Below are positions 34,937-41,320 of a DNA stretch of 58,908 nucleotides, in pieces. The notes below the pieces were generated by a model that made no database searches, was not told the origin of the DNA, and saw nothing but the letters and a program-made list of their open reading frames with translations. A program made the translations under genes and the position numbers. Source of the stretch: an uncultured Lachnospiraceae bacterium. Lineage in GTDB: Bacteria; Bacillota; Clostridia; Lachnospirales; Lachnospiraceae. Location: the NCBI GenBank assembly GCA_910584585.1, contig CAJUBP010000024.1, forward strand, positions 4,835 to 63,742, read 5' to 3'. Each line of letters opens with the position of its first letter. The first letter of the stretch is position 1.

Positions 34937-35476
34937 ATGGAAAAGGAAGAATTGCGGGAAGGCTTAAAACGGCTGCAAACCCATGTGGAACAATATGAAC
35001 TGGAAAGCGTATTCCTGGAAGAAGGGGAGGATGCGCCGCTGGATTCTCTGGTGATTGGATTGGAGATCAGCGAAGAGCTGAGTCTGGATCTCACCTGTAA
35101 TTTCGTGGATCTTCAGGATTACGGCAGCATGCTGCAGTTTTATGGGCAATTGGAGTTGGACGGGATGATGAAGGAGAGTCCAGAGACGCTGACAGAATCT
35201 GTGATTTTACAGATGGTTAACGCTTTGAATAAAGTAATTTCTGTGGGGCAGCTTCTGTATATGCAGGATGAGACGGCGCCAGAGCATACCATTGGGATGC
35301 GCTATACCATGCTGACGGAATTAGACAGTGAAGAAGAGCTGGAAAAATGCGTGGATATCATCGAACTGATGATGGATATTTATGAGCTTCTCTGCAGTGT
35401 GCTTATCCTGATTCTGGACGGCGATAACGTGCAGGAGGCCATGGAGACTGTGGCAAAGCTGATACAGGAAGAGTAA
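34937..35476 (+). CDS. Small acidic protein, YbjN/CesT-chaperone-like appearance
   Basis: This 179-residue acidic protein (MEKEELREGLKRLQTHVEQYELESVF... LDSLVIGLEISEELSLDLTCNFVDL) has alternating beta and helical segments reminiscent of the YbjN/type III chaperone fold; no family was firmly recognised. GGAGG lies 5 nt before ATG 34937, better than the upstream ATG at 34892. It is the last co-directional gene after the ATPase and might chaperone the 828-aa protein (inference). Confidence 0.55.
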   Translation: MEKEELREGLKRLQTHVEQYELESVFLEEGEDAPLDSLVIGLEISEELSLDLTCNFVDLQDYGSMLQFYGQLELDGMMKESPETLTESVILQMVNALNKVISVGQLLYMQDETAPEHTIGMRYTMLTELDSEEELEKCVDIIELMMDIYELLCSVLILILDGDNVQEAMETVAKLIQEE

Positions 35477-35489
35477 CAGCCGCGGCAGT

Positions 35490-35611
35490 GCGGATGATAT
35501 CCGAATCGCTGCGAAATGACAGAGCGAATAGCGGATGATATCCGAATCGCTGTGAAATGACAGAGCGAATAGCGGATGATATCCGAATCGCTGCGAAATG
35601 ACAGAGCGAAT
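35490..35611. repeat. 41-bp direct repeat (x3) downstream of eCIS locus
   Basis: Three 41-bp units start at 35490, 35531 and 35572, nearly identical. Each unit holds CGGAT-GAT-ATCCG and CGCT...AGCG inverted arms. They lie between the last CIS gene and the GTG of a membrane protein gene, so they could be protein-binding iterons or repeat-expansion debris. There are no spacers. Confidence 0.9.
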
Positions 35612-35649
35612 GGCGGGTAATTGAATAAGAAATGGTAAGGAGAAGTTGA

Positions 35650-36648
35650 GTGAAAGAGAATAAAACGAAAAAAACAGCGTTGGAACTGGTACTGATTGCC
35701 CTGGTGGTATTGTCTGTGATCCGCCAGTTTTTCCTGGGCAGTTATCACAATATGTTTCTGGGAATTTTGACGCTGATCTTGTTTATGGTGCCCCAGCTGA
35801 TTGAAAAAACGGTGGGAGTGACAATTCCGACAGGACTGAAATCAGTGATCTTAATTTTTATATTTTCTGCGGAGATATTGGGCGAAATCAATGCTTTTTA
35901 CATAAAGATCCCCATTTGGGATACCATACTCCACACCACCAATGGATTTCTGATGGCGGCCATTGGGTTTGCCCTGATTGATTTATTTAACCGGAGCGAG
36001 CGGTTTTCGGTGAAAATGTCCCCGTATTTTGTGGCGTTTGTGGCATTTTGTTTTTCCATGACCGTGGGAGTGGTGTGGGAATTCTTTGAATTTAGCATGG
36101 ACTGGTTTTTTCACACGGATATGCAGAAAGACTGGATTCTGCCGGTGATTAGTTCTGTGAAATTAGATCCGGCGGGGGCGAACAACCCCATCACTGTGGC
36201 AGTGGAATCTGTGGTGATTAACGGAGAAGAGTGGAACCTGGGAGGATATCTGGATATTGGAATCGTGGATACCATGAAGGATCTGATGGTGAATTTTGTG
36301 GGGGCTGTGGTGTTTTCCCTAATTGGAATTGTCTATCTGAAGCAGAGAGGAAAAGGAAAGCTGGCTTCCGCACTGATCCCGCAGGTAAACAGCCCTGAGA
36401 ATGCAGCGGAGGGGAATTCCCATGTGAAAGCCAAGGGCTCCGCAGTTCGGGGAAACAGCTCTGAGACTGTGGCAACCGGGAATTCCCATGCCAAAGCCAA
36501 GGACTCCGCAGTTCGGGGAAACAGCTCTGAGACTGTGGCAACCGGGAATTCCCATGCCAAAGCCAAGGACTCCGCAGTTCGGGGAAACAGCTCAAAGGCT
36601 TCACAGAATGGGAATTCCTCTGGGCAGAAGGAGAAGAGCCATGAATAA
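35650..36648 (+). CDS. DUF2238/YjdF-like polytopic membrane protein with C-terminal repeats
   Basis: This 332-residue protein has about five to six TM helices in residues 10-240. The conserved stretches DTILHTTNGFLMAAIGFALIDLFN, VGVVWEFFEF and DTMKDLMVNFVGA recall the DUF2238/YjdF membrane family; the function is unknown. The C-terminal ~80 residues are hydrophilic and made of a 22-residue repeat (GNSHAKAKDSAVRGNSSETV). The start is GTG 35650 after AAGGAGAAGTTGA. Its 3' end overlaps the ClC gene by 8 bp. Confidence 0.65.
   Translation: MKENKTKKTALELVLIALVVLSVIRQFFLGSYHNMFLGILTLILFMVPQLIEKTVGVTIPTGLKSVILIFIFSAEILGEINAFYIKIPIWDTILHTTNGFLMAAIGFALIDLFNRSERFSVKMSPYFVAFVAFCFSMTVGVVWEFFEFSMDWFFHTDMQKDWILPVISSVKLDPAGANNPITVAVESVVINGEEWNLGGYLDIGIVDTMKDLMVNFVGAVVFSLIGIVYLKQRGKGKLASALIPQVNSPENAAEGNSHVKAKGSAVRGNSSETVATGNSHAKAKDSAVRGNSSETVATGNSHAKAKDSAVRGNSSKASQNGNSSGQKEKSHE
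36414..36596 (+). repeat. 66-bp in-frame tandem repeat (2.7 copies)
   Basis: Units begin at 36414, 36480 and 36546 and encode a 22-residue repeat at the C-terminus of the DUF2238-like protein. The second and third copies are identical over their shared length; the first has a few changes. Confidence 0.95.
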
Positions 36649-37894
36649 ATCAGTGAGAAACAGTCTGTATCTTATCTTATTCTGCGGAATTATCGGCGCG
36701 GCGGCCGGCGGCGTGATCTGGGGCTTTTTAAAGGTGATGTCTCTGGGCATTGAGTTTCTGTGGGAGTGGATTCCCGGCCGGCTTTCCATTCCGTACTATA
36801 CTCTGATTGTGTGTACGGCCGGCGGCGCTTTGATTGGCTGTTTCCGATGGAAATTCGGGGATTATCCGGAAGAACTGGAAACTGTGATGGGCAAGGTGAA
36901 AGCCGAGAAAACTTTTGATTATTCCAATATGATAATATTGCTGTTTGCCGCGCTGTTTCCGCTGCTTTTGGGCAGCAGCATCGGGCCGGAGGCGGGGCTT
37001 ACCGGAGTTATTGTAGGGCTTTGCTATTGGGTCGGGGACAACCTTTCTTTCGCGAGGCAGAACGCGAAAGAGTATTCGCAGGTAGGAGCGGCAGTGACTT
37101 TGGGCGTCTTGTTCCGCTCGCCTTTATTCGGCGTTTTTGCCGTGGAGGAGGAGAATCAGGATAAGGAAATTATCAAGCTTCCCGGAACCATGAAGCTGTT
37201 TTTGTACGGCCTTGCGGCGGCAGCGGGCATGGGCTGTTATATGCTGTTATCCGGATTGTTCGGAGCAGGGCTTTCGGCTATGCCTTCTTTTCCGGAGATG
37301 CAGCCGGATATGTTTGATTATCTGCTGCTGGCGGTATATATCTTGTTGGGCTGTGTGTTGGCTAAGTTTTATTTTATCACCCATACGGTCACGGAAAAGG
37401 CGTTGGGCAAGCTTCCCGCCATTGTCCGGGAGACGGCGGGAGGACTGTGCCTTGGAATTATGGGTATGGCGGCGCCGATCCTGATGTTTTCAGGAGAGGA
37501 GGCAATGGGAGAGCTGATTGGGGATTACAGCAGGTATCTGCCGCTGGCCCTTTTGGCCGTTGCTTTCTTAAAGGTGCTTCTTACTAATATATGCATTCAG
37601 TCGGGATTGAAAGGAGGGCATTTTTTCCCGATTATCTTTGCGGGAGTATGTCTGGGATATGCCGCGGCCATGCTGGTATTTCCAGACGCCGGCAGCCACG
37701 GGACCTTTGCGGCGGCCGCAGTGACAGCCGCGCTTTTAGGGGCAATTATGAAAAAACCCCTGGCGGTGACGCTATTGCTGTTTTTATGTTTTCCCATCAA
37801 GCTGTTTCTGTGGATTTTTCTTGCAGCGGCGGCGGGAAATCTGGCTTTGTCCCTGACCGGGTCCGCAAATGAAAAAAAGAAAAAAAAGAAGTAA
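36641..37894 (+). CDS. ClC-family chloride channel/transporter
   Basis: This 417-residue polytopic protein has about ten hydrophobic helices and the ClC signatures GSSIGPEAGLTGVIVGLC (residues about 105-122) and GGHFFPIIFAGVCLGYAAAM near the C-terminus. It is shorter than typical ClC proteins of 430-470 residues, with no CBS domains. It would move chloride or fluoride. The start at ATG 36641 overlaps the previous gene, with AAGGAGAAGAGCC upstream; the longer frame upstream reads antisense-phase repeat DNA and is not used. Confidence 0.85.
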   Translation: MNKSVRNSLYLILFCGIIGAAAGGVIWGFLKVMSLGIEFLWEWIPGRLSIPYYTLIVCTAGGALIGCFRWKFGDYPEELETVMGKVKAEKTFDYSNMIILLFAALFPLLLGSSIGPEAGLTGVIVGLCYWVGDNLSFARQNAKEYSQVGAAVTLGVLFRSPLFGVFAVEEENQDKEIIKLPGTMKLFLYGLAAAAGMGCYMLLSGLFGAGLSAMPSFPEMQPDMFDYLLLAVYILLGCVLAKFYFITHTVTEKALGKLPAIVRETAGGLCLGIMGMAAPILMFSGEEAMGELIGDYSRYLPLALLAVAFLKVLLTNICIQSGLKGGHFFPIIFAGVCLGYAAAMLVFPDAGSHGTFAAAAVTAALLGAIMKKPLAVTLLLFLCFPIKLFLWIFLAAAAGNLALSLTGSANEKKKKKK

Positions 37895-37918
37895 AATAAT
37901 ATCAGGAGGATTTCAGTT

Positions 37919-38437
37919 ATGAAAATTTTTACAATTATTCTTGGAGTGATTATGGCTATCTGCGGGGTTTCCTGCATCTGTACCCCGATTATGACTTTTT
38001 TGGAGGCGGGATATTTTCTGGTAATTCTGCTGCTGGTCTATGGAATTGGGGCCATTGTCAGGGCCATTATGGAGAAAGAGTACGGTATGTCTTTCTTCTT
38101 CGGCGTCTTAAGCGTTATTCTCGGCATTGTGATTATGGTTGTGCCGGGGCTGAAGCTGATGACAGACGGAATGCTGATTTACATTATGGCTGCCTGGTTC
38201 CTGCTGCAGGGCGTTGTGGGAATCATTGTATCCATGAAACAGAAAAAAGCAGCAGAGGGCAAGGGCTGGATCTGGACTTTAATCCTGGGAATTCTGGGCG
38301 TGATCCTGGGACTGTATTCTCTGGTGCATCCGATGCTTTTGGCGTTTACTTTCGGAATTCTGGTGGGAATGTATTTTATCGAGAGCGGCATCAGCATGAT
38401 TGTGCTGGCAGTTTCCGTACATTCAGAGGAAGAATAG
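37919..38437 (+). CDS. DUF308/HdeD-type membrane protein
   Basis: This 172-residue protein has six short hydrophobic helices with paired Gly-rich repeats (GILSVILGIVIMVVPGLKLM, ILGVILGLYSLVHPMLLAF), the DUF308 duplicated layout of acid-resistance HdeD. AGGAGG precedes the ATG. It is 24 bp after the ClC gene and likely in the same transcript. Confidence 0.8.
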   Translation: MKIFTIILGVIMAICGVSCICTPIMTFLEAGYFLVILLLVYGIGAIVRAIMEKEYGMSFFFGVLSVILGIVIMVVPGLKLMTDGMLIYIMAAWFLLQGVVGIIVSMKQKKAAEGKGWIWTLILGILGVILGLYSLVHPMLLAFTFGILVGMYFIESGISMIVLAVSVHSEEE

Positions 38438-38447
38438 GAAGAGATTG

Positions 38448-38867
38448 ATGAAAGCATGGAGACGGTGTTACAAAATCCTGAAACGGACGGGCACGCTGCA
38501 GATTTTTATGAGTTTTTTGCTGTTTCTTTGCGGCGCGTCCTTTGTGCTGGTTTTAGCGGAGCCGGAAATTGATACTTTCGGCGACGGGCTGTGGTATTGT
38601 TTTGTGGCGGCTACCACCATTGGATTCGGCGATATCTGCGCAGTGACAAGGGTTGGACGGATTGTGACAGTGCTTGTGGGCCTCTATGGAATTCTGATGA
38701 CGGCAATGGTTCCGGGAGTTGTGGTAAGCTACTATATGGAATATTTAAAAGTCAGGGAAAAGGAAACCATCTCTGTGTTCCTGGAACAGCTGGAACGGCT
38801 GCCGGAGCTGTCAAAAGAAGAGCTGGAGCAGCTATCCCAGCGAATCCGGGAATTTGAACAGAAATAA
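38448..38867 (+). CDS. Two-TM potassium channel (Ion_trans_2)
   Basis: This 139-residue protein has TM helices around 18-37 and 70-95 flanking a pore loop with selectivity filter TTIGFGD (about 59-65), then a C-terminal coiled-coil tail (FLEQLERLPELSKEELEQLSQRI). It would assemble as a tetrameric K+ channel. ATG 38448 follows AGGAAGAGATTG, 10 bp after the DUF308 gene; the start further upstream lies inside that gene. Confidence 0.82.
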   Translation: MKAWRRCYKILKRTGTLQIFMSFLLFLCGASFVLVLAEPEIDTFGDGLWYCFVAATTIGFGDICAVTRVGRIVTVLVGLYGILMTAMVPGVVVSYYMEYLKVREKETISVFLEQLERLPELSKEELEQLSQRIREFEQK

Positions 38868-38871
38868 ACGA

Positions 38872-39843
38872 TTATTTTGTGACAGTGATTGTCTTTTTCA
38901 CGGAAAAGCCGCCTTTTACTTTGGCAGTAATGGTTGCTTTTCCGGCTTTTTTTGCAGTGATTTTTCCGCTGGAATTCACCTGCAGCACGGAGGGCTTCGA
39001 AGATTTCCAGGTTACGCCTTTGAGAACGCGCCCCTTGGAGGTATTGGTGCCGCCCATAATTCCCGGATAGTTGATGTCGCAGGAGACCGTCAGCTTTTTC
39101 GTCTTTTTCACCTTTAGTTTTGCAGGGGCGTTCAGTGACGGGTTGGAGAGGTTCTTTTTGGATACCTCAATGGTCTGCACTTTTTTGCCTTTTAACTTGG
39201 ACTGGGCCTGTGAGCCGTCATTGCTGGAGCTGAATTCGGCGGAAACGCCGTACCATCCTCCGGTACTTCTGCGGAAAGAACCCAGGCCGATAAATTGATA
39301 AGCCGGATTGATTAGGCTTTCGTAATGGCCAGTCACGGCATTGGCATTTCCGGTTATCCAGTCATTTTTTTCTTCATACCATTGTTCGATTCCGTACATC
39401 AGGCCGGAATTATTCCAGGCCAGATTTTCCGCCCAGCTCTGTTCTCCATGATAACTGATGCTAAAGCAGCTCTGCCCGTTGGGCCGGGTATGGCTTTCAT
39501 TTACCGCGGATTCCGCCGCCCGAAGCAGGGCTACCAGCTCCAGATTGGAGGACCATTTCATGGGCCTGTAATCGGAAGGGGTCAGTTTCCTTTCGGTGCT
39601 GGGATTGGGATAGCCGTTTACGCAGGCTTCTTTGCGGATTTCATTGATCCTTTTTAAGATTTTCGCTTTTTCCACCCGCTCGAAAGTGCCGGATACCCCA
39701 ACAAAGACATTGCCGCTCTCGGGCTTCTTCGTATTCGAGGGACGCGTGCCTGCCGCCTGAACTGTGCCTGCCGCCTGTGACAGCGAGAGGGTGAGCAGTA
39801 AGAAAAAGGTGATAATTTTTGCTGAAATGTTAAATTTTTTCAT
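38872..39843 (-). CDS. Secreted CAP-domain protein with C-terminal BIG2-like domain
   Basis: This 323-residue protein has a signal peptide (MKKFNISAKIITFFLLLTLS... AAGTVQAAG). A CAP/SCP domain is at about 60-205 (ALLRAAESAVNESHTRPNGQSCFS, SWAENLAWN, WITGNANAVTGHYESLINPAYQFIGLG) and an Ig-like BIG2 domain closes it (GVTWKSSKPSVLQVNSSGKITAKKAGKATITAKV). CAP proteins act outside the cell; no enzymatic role is assigned. It converges with the K+ channel gene, the two stops being 4 bp apart. Confidence 0.88.
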   Translation of the reverse strand: MKKFNISAKIITFFLLLTLSLSQAAGTVQAAGTRPSNTKKPESGNVFVGVSGTFERVEKAKILKRINEIRKEACVNGYPNPSTERKLTPSDYRPMKWSSNLELVALLRAAESAVNESHTRPNGQSCFSISYHGEQSWAENLAWNNSGLMYGIEQWYEEKNDWITGNANAVTGHYESLINPAYQFIGLGSFRRSTGGWYGVSAEFSSSNDGSQAQSKLKGKKVQTIEVSKKNLSNPSLNAPAKLKVKKTKKLTVSCDINYPGIMGGTNTSKGRVLKGVTWKSSKPSVLQVNSSGKITAKKAGKATITAKVKGGFSVKKTITVTK

Positions 39844-39864
39844 GAGTCATTTTCTCCTTCCGTA

Positions 39865-39930
39865 AGGAACTGTCAAGAGATAATTTTTAAACCTTGCGCG
39901 CGATTGAAAAGCTATTTCTTGACAGTTCCT
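39865..39930. repeat. 66-bp palindromic element with AGGAACTGT ends
   Basis: Left arm AGGAACTGTCAAGAGATA (39865-39882) is the near-perfect inverse of the right arm TATTTCTTGACAGTTCCT (39913-39930), with one mismatch. The centre holds TTGCGCGCGATTG. The first nine bases match the ends of the longer palindromic element at 44938-45097, so both may belong to one MITE/REP-like family. Confidence 0.7.
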
Positions 39931-40002
39931 AAGTTATATTATGGCTGGCGTTCTGGCAATTTCCAGATCATGGGTACGATAAAAAGTCTGCCTAAATTTT
40001 CT

Positions 40003-40212
40003 TTACCAGTTTATATCACTGTCTTTTACATACTCTCCGCTGTCCATCCTCTGTTCTGCTGCTTCCAGCCGCTTTCGCTCTTCCAGTGTCAGTTTTGTAA
40101 AATCAGGGTCCCAGGCTAGCACTAGCCGCTTGATAAACTGGTTTGCAAATTCCTGTTCGCTTTCTGGCAACATTTCCAACATTTTGACCGATTCCTGAAC
40201 CACCTGTGTCAT
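40003..40212 (-). CDS. Antitoxin-like protein partnered with RelE/ParE-type toxin
   Basis: This 69-residue protein (MTQVVQESVKMLEMLPESEQEFANQFIKRLVLAWDPDFTKLTLEERKRL) follows the toxin gene by 16 bp on the minus strand. GGAGG lies 8 nt before ATG 40212, which decides the start. Its charged helical C-terminus is typical of antitoxins that wrap the toxin. The toxin-first order is the reverse of the usual relBE order. Confidence 0.7.
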   Translation of the reverse strand: MTQVVQESVKMLEMLPESEQEFANQFIKRLVLAWDPDFTKLTLEERKRLEAAEQRMDSGEYVKDSDINW

Positions 40213-40228
40213 GCTCTCAACCTCCATT

Positions 40229-40489
40229 CTATTTATAGATATCTCCGCGGCTTCCGATTTCCATAACAATCAGTATTTCCACTTCACCATCTTGCGTATA
40301 TCGATAGAGCACACGGTATTTTCCAACCCTTAAACGGTATCTGCCGTCTTTGTAGCCCTGCATAAGTTTTATATCACCTTTAGGCGGCTTTTGTGTCAGT
40401 CCTTTGATTGCGTCTCTTATGGAATTCCTTAGTTTTTGCGGAAGTCCCTGCAAATACTTGACGGCTGCTTTATCGTACCTGATTTCCAT
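40229..40489 (-). CDS. RelE/ParE-superfamily toxin
   Basis: This 86-residue protein (MEIRYDKAAVKYLQGLPQKLRNSIRDAIKGLTQKPPKGDIKLMQGYKDGRYRLRVGKYRVLYRYTQDGEVEILIV) has the full RelE/ParE pattern: the KAAVKYL helix, the GD-K-L-GY turn and the YRLRVGKYRVLY strands. RelE-type toxins cleave ribosome-bound mRNA and ParE types poison gyrase; which applies is not decidable here. AAGGTGATAGTGCAT precedes ATG 40489. Confidence 0.85.
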   Translation of the reverse strand: MEIRYDKAAVKYLQGLPQKLRNSIRDAIKGLTQKPPKGDIKLMQGYKDGRYRLRVGKYRVLYRYTQDGEVEILIVMEIGSRGDIYK

Positions 40490-40523
40490 ATGCACTATCA
40501 CCTTCTTTTCATTTGATGATTTT

Positions 40524-40552
40524 ATTATATACTTACGGAAGTATAAAGCCAA
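40524..40552 (-). promoter_or_regulatory. Toxin-antitoxin promoter with overlapping palindromic operator
   Basis: On the minus strand TTGGCT (40552-40547) and TATAAT (40529-40524) are 17 bp apart. The spacer and the edge of the -10 contain the palindrome TATACTT-ACGG-AAGTATA (40528-40545). It lies 35 bp upstream of the toxin start. This is the layout expected for autorepression by the toxin-antitoxin complex. Confidence 0.75.
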
Positions 40553-40590
40553 GTAATATTTTTCATATAGACAAGCCTATTATTGATACC

Positions 40591-41259
40591 TCACTCAATT
40601 ACCCTTCCGTCCTCAATGGTGATAACCGTCTCCGACATTCTGGCAATCTCCAGATCATGAGTGACCATAATCAAGGTCTGCCCGAATTTCCCGGCGCAGT
40701 CCATCAGAAGCTCCAGTGTCTCAAAGGCGGTCTTTTTGTCCAGATTCCCGGTGGGCTCATCCGCGAAAATGATTTTGGGCTTGGACAGAATGGAGCGGGC
40801 AATGGCCACTCGCTGCTGTTCTCCGCCGGACAGCTCTCCAGCGTATTTTTTCTGCTTGTCTAAAAGGCCCAGGGCAGTAAGCACCGTATGCAGGAATTCC
40901 GGGTCCGGCTTTCTCTGATCCAGCTTTACCGGCATGCAGATATTGTCCAGCACATTGTATTCCTCCATCAGGTTGTACTGCTGAAAGACAAAGCCCATAT
41001 GTCTTCGGCGGAAGATGGCCATCTGCCCGTCCGGGTATTGGGACAAATCCTTTTCTTCAAAGTATACCTTTCCTTTGGTGGGCTGATCCAGGCCGCTTAA
41101 AAGATATAAAAGCGTGGATTTTCCGGAGCCGCTTCTGCCGATGATGGCATAGAATTTCCCTTTTGTAAAGGCGAGGGAGATTCCGTTTATGGCGTTTACT
41201 TTTACGGAAGAAGATTCGTAGGTTTTCCATATATTTTCTGTTTTTAAAATTGTATCCAT
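40591..41259 (-). CDS. ABC transporter ATPase (MacB/LolD/BceA type)
   Basis: This 222-residue protein has Walker A GRSGSGKST, signature LSGGEQQRVAIAR and Walker B IIFADEPTGNLD, the classic set for FtsX-type permease partners that export peptides or sense antimicrobials. ATG 41259 follows AGGAGG by 7 nt and replaces an upstream start with no SD. It follows the permease gene on the same strand. Confidence 0.93.
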   Translation of the reverse strand: MDTILKTENIWKTYESSSVKVNAINGISLAFTKGKFYAIIGRSGSGKSTLLYLLSGLDQPTKGKVYFEEKDLSQYPDGQMAIFRRRHMGFVFQQYNLMEEYNVLDNICMPVKLDQRKPDPEFLHTVLTALGLLDKQKKYAGELSGGEQQRVAIARSILSKPKIIFADEPTGNLDKKTAFETLELLMDCAGKFGQTLIMVTHDLEIARMSETVITIEDGRVIE

Positions 41260-41282
41260 GTTAGTTCCTCCTGAATGGGGCA

Positions 41283-41302
41283 TTTCCTGTGTATCGAAAT
41301 AT
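41283..41302 (-). repeat. Dispersed 20-bp motif ATATTTCGATACACAGGAAA (copy 1)
   Basis: On the minus strand it lies in the short gap between permease and ATPase genes, 24 bp before the ATPase start. An identical 20-mer occurs at 58837-58856 on the plus strand. Partial copies are at 4354-4366 and 5044-5061. Confidence 0.7.
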
Positions 41303-41320
41303 AAAAGGTTGTTGTTGTGT

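Noticed and set aside
2025..35476. Prophage
   Set aside because: No terminase, portal, capsid, integrase, holin or endolysin is present. DUF4255 cap, DUF4280 tip and Pvc15-type ATPase are eCIS hallmarks.
2025..35476. Type VI secretion system
   Set aside because: There is no TssJ/L/M membrane complex, ClpV or Hcp/TssBC arrangement; the single sheath protein and gp19-type tubes are eCIS-like.
35490..35611. 41-bp repeats as a mini CRISPR array
   Set aside because: No spacers separate the units and only three copies exist.
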